Source: Bacteroidota bacterium | GTDB taxonomy: Bacteria; Bacteroidota; Bacteroidia; Bacteroidales; UBA4417 | Assembly (NCBI GenBank): GCA_020048595.1 | Contig: JAIFMH010000086.1 | Location: forward strand, 19,935 to 83,934 | DNA length: 64,000 nt | Reading direction: 5' to 3' | Part shown: positions 62,306 to 64,000 of the stretch, one piece after another | Layout: every line of letters starts with the position of its first letter | Numbering within the stretch: position 1 is the first letter of the stretch | The notes under the pieces: generated by a model | Told to the model about the DNA's origin: nothing | Seen by the model: only the letters and a program-made list of their open reading frames with translations | Databases searched by the model: none | Translations under genes and position numbers: made by a program

Positions 62306-63610
62306 TTATTGATTGTTATTCAGGTTTTTTCTTCTCCTCTTTTTCCTTTTCTTTTTTAATTGGTACGGCAGGTAATTTGATGTCTGTTCCGTTTGCATCA
62401 GTGTATCCAGTAAATTTTCAATTTCTTTAAAGGGTGTAGCGATCTGCATAACGTTTGGATGCGCCTTGGCTTCTGCCTCAAAGGCGGTAGCCTGAGGCTG
62501 TAACCCAATTGGTTCCTGAGCTGAATGCGGAGGCAACCTCTGCTCAGGAACTGCTTTTTGCTGGCAACGTTCCTGAATGGCTTTTGCACTGTACTGTTTG
62601 CCCAATACACTCCCGTTGAATACACATTTGGTTTGGTGGTCAACGTATGTGATACCGTAAATCAAACCGGTATCATTCTGGCGCAGGGCGACATGGATAC
62701 CCTGTTTTTCCAATGCTTTTATCAAATCCTGGAGTGTTACCTTTTTCCCCGTTAAGAACATATCAATGGCATTCTTAATCCGCGCCTTGTGCGGCATCCG
62801 CTTCGCTTCATTTTCCTTAAATTTTGCTTCCAAAAATTTAAGGGTTGAATTGTTATAAAACAGGCTCGCTTTGATCGGCACGCCAACTGGATTTCCATCA
62901 GCATCCAGTATCCGGTATAACAAACCGTTGTGCTGGTAAACCCTCGAATTTTCACGACAAGGTTCAGCCATTACATTGTATTGTTTGAGTACTGCATTTA
63001 GCTCTGGAATGCTGGTATAACGATACTGGTTCAATACCGCTTCCAATACATTTTGTATGGCCATTTTGGTCTGCGTTTTTCCGTATATCACCTTTGCCAC
63101 AGATACTGGGTTTAAGCGATATTGTTCCTGCTTTTTCTGTGCTTCAGCTTTAACCAGACCGAACTCTTTTTCGATTGCTTTTCGTGCCTGTTCCGATTGG
63201 TTGCGGCCTATGTTATTCATGTCAATCCGGCTGCCATCCGGACGCACTTTTATGGATACTATGTGGATATGCGGATGCCCTGCATCATGGTGCTGATAAA
63301 CCAGATAAGGTTGTTTTCCGAAGCCGATTTTCCCCATGTAAGTCTCTGCGATTTCAAGTAATTTTTCTTTGGCCAAATGGCTTTCAGAAGGATGAAAATT
63401 CAGGGATATATGAACGCTGTTTCGTGTCACATTTTCATTCAGTTCCAACTGTTTCAACAAACGGTTAAGCTTCATCGAAAGGCTCAATTTATCCGAATCA
63501 ATGGGATAATTTCCAGCCCCGATGCACTTCGCTACCCCTACCCTCACCTTATTTTCATTGTAGTTAAAAATGCGGTGAATGGAGTGTCCTGTTTTGATTA
63601 CTGTAACCAT
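62306..63610 (-). CDS. mobB: Relaxase/mobilization nuclease (mobB of CTnDOT-type elements)
   Basis: A 434-residue MOB-family relaxase that nicks oriT and stays bound to the transferred strand. The N-terminal nuclease domain holds NSVHISLNFHPSE, the three-His metal motif in YQHHDAGHPHIHIVSIKV (about residues 105-122) and RIDMNNIGRNQSEQARKAIEKEFGLV. The C-terminal half is helical and ends in a basic stretch (LKKKRKKRRRKNLNNNQ). The start overlaps mobA by 13 bases. The catalytic Tyr is expected in the first 40 residues (Tyr17 or Tyr35 are candidates). The full-length frame suggests a working gene. Confidence 0.92.
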   Translation of the reverse strand: MVTVIKTGHSIHRIFNYNENKVRVGVAKCIGAGNYPIDSDKLSLSMKLNRLLKQLELNENVTRNSVHISLNFHPSESHLAKEKLLEIAETYMGKIGFGKQPYLVYQHHDAGHPHIHIVSIKVRPDGSRIDMNNIGRNQSEQARKAIEKEFGLVKAEAQKKQEQYRLNPVSVAKVIYGKTQTKMAIQNVLEAVLNQYRYTSIPELNAVLKQYNVMAEPCRENSRVYQHNGLLYRILDADGNPVGVPIKASLFYNNSTLKFLEAKFKENEAKRMPHKARIKNAIDMFLTGKKVTLQDLIKALEKQGIHVALRQNDTGLIYGITYVDHQTKCVFNGSVLGKQYSAKAIQERCQQKAVPEQRLPPHSAQEPIGLQPQATAFEAEAKAHPNVMQIATPFKEIENLLDTLMQTEQTSNYLPYQLKKKRKKRRRKNLNNNQ

Positions 63611-63987
63611 GATTCAGCTATTTTTTGAACATGCTTTTTGATTTCATCCACCTTGTTAAAGAGTGTCTTTTTCTCCACTTCCCATACGATCAGCCAACTT
63701 TTGAATTCGGCAATCTGATTAAGTGTATGCAGTCGTTTTACTGCCTGATTAAAGTTGTTCCCGATGTGGTTCAGTTCATTTCTAAGCTGCACCATTTCAG
63801 CCATAAATTCATCCAAAGATTGGTTCCGGTAGTAACTTGTTACCGGTTTCTCAAAAAGGTTATGCCGCAAATAATCGCTTAGTTTTCGGCAGGTACTCGC
63901 CTTCCATTTTCGTTCAATTTTCGCATACTCAGCGGGTGTCAGGCGCAACCCGATGATGCGTGTCCGGTTTGAATTCTCTCTTCCCAT
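63598..63987 (-). CDS. mobA: Relaxosome accessory protein (mobA of CTnDOT-type elements)
   Basis: A 129-residue DNA-binding protein. The N-terminal NRTRIIGLRLTPAEYAKIERKWKASTCRKLSDYLRHNLF is a ribbon-helix-helix-like motif typical of MobA and MobC (Pfam) relaxosome proteins. A helical part follows with ELNHIGNNFNQAVKRLHTL, the signature of this family. Such proteins bind at oriT and help the relaxase. The start codon lies 13 bases before the window end region, so oriT, usually just upstream, lies outside the window. Confidence 0.9.
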   Translation of the reverse strand: MGRENSNRTRIIGLRLTPAEYAKIERKWKASTCRKLSDYLRHNLFEKPVTSYYRNQSLDEFMAEMVQLRNELNHIGNNFNQAVKRLHTLNQIAEFKSWLIVWEVEKKTLFNKVDEIKKHVQKIAESWLQ

Positions 63988-64000
63988 CTTCTCTCATTTT

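Noticed and set aside
1..64000. CRISPR arrays, rRNA and tRNA genes
   Set aside because: No regularly spaced direct repeats, rRNA core sequences or tRNA cloverleaf-like segments were noticed on reading.

Overview
The window is from a member of the Bacteroidota, most likely a marine or sediment genus of Bacteroidales/Marinilabiliales type. This rests on two tandem SusC/SusD pairs, a type IX secretion (T9SS) sorting tail, CTnDOT-style mobA-mobB-mobC mobilization genes and AT-rich intergenic spacers. No rRNA, tRNA or CRISPR was seen.

Layout. Positions 1-58460 are almost entirely one co-directional minus-strand block that reads as a very large polysaccharide utilization locus (PUL). In transcription order (right to left) it contains: a membrane-spanning regulator (55878-58460); four sulfatases (48715-55677); an MFS transporter, mannose-6-phosphate isomerase, GH88/105 hydrolase and F5/8-type-C-like protein (44236-48559); an exported sugar-isomerase-like TIM barrel, a GH71/99-like enzyme, a GH38 alpha-mannosidase, a GH115-like enzyme and an orphan substrate-binding lipoprotein (35031-44120); two sulfatases, a GH92 mannosidase and another sulfatase (28186-35012); two metallophosphoesterases, a Gfo/Idh/MocA oxidoreductase and a beta-helix protein (23675-28029); and a sulfatase, an aldo/keto reductase, a mannonate-dehydratase-like enzyme and five more sulfatases with a mutarotase-like protein (10893-23665). 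An IS982-family element (9762-10798) follows, then SusC, SusD, SusC and SusD (the last one cut by the window edge).

Reading of the system. There are thirteen S1-type sulfatases, all with an intact C-x-P-x-R site. GH92, GH38 and GH71/99-like enzymes point to alpha-mannose. GH115-like, GH88/105 and an ExuT-type transporter point to uronic acid. ManA and a ManD-like dehydratase point to mannose and aldonate metabolism. The best-fitting substrate is a sulfated alpha-glucuronomannan, such as those of diatoms and other algae; this is inference. No sulfatase-maturating enzyme is present in the window. The exported redox and isomerase enzymes may form a non-hydrolytic 3-keto glycoside-cleavage branch.

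The right end (58496-63987) is a mosaic of mobile DNA: a mobC-like scrap, a degenerate 3' part of a group II intron, a 5'-truncated uroporphyrinogen-decarboxylase-like pseudogene, and intact-looking mobC, mobB and mobA genes. The PUL therefore abuts, and may be cargo of, a conjugative or mobilizable element. The most interesting items are the LamG-Kelch-TM-SARP-like regulator, a candidate operator motif shared by the first sulfatase and the SusC leader, and the IS982 copy sitting in the centre of a perfect palindrome upstream of SusC.
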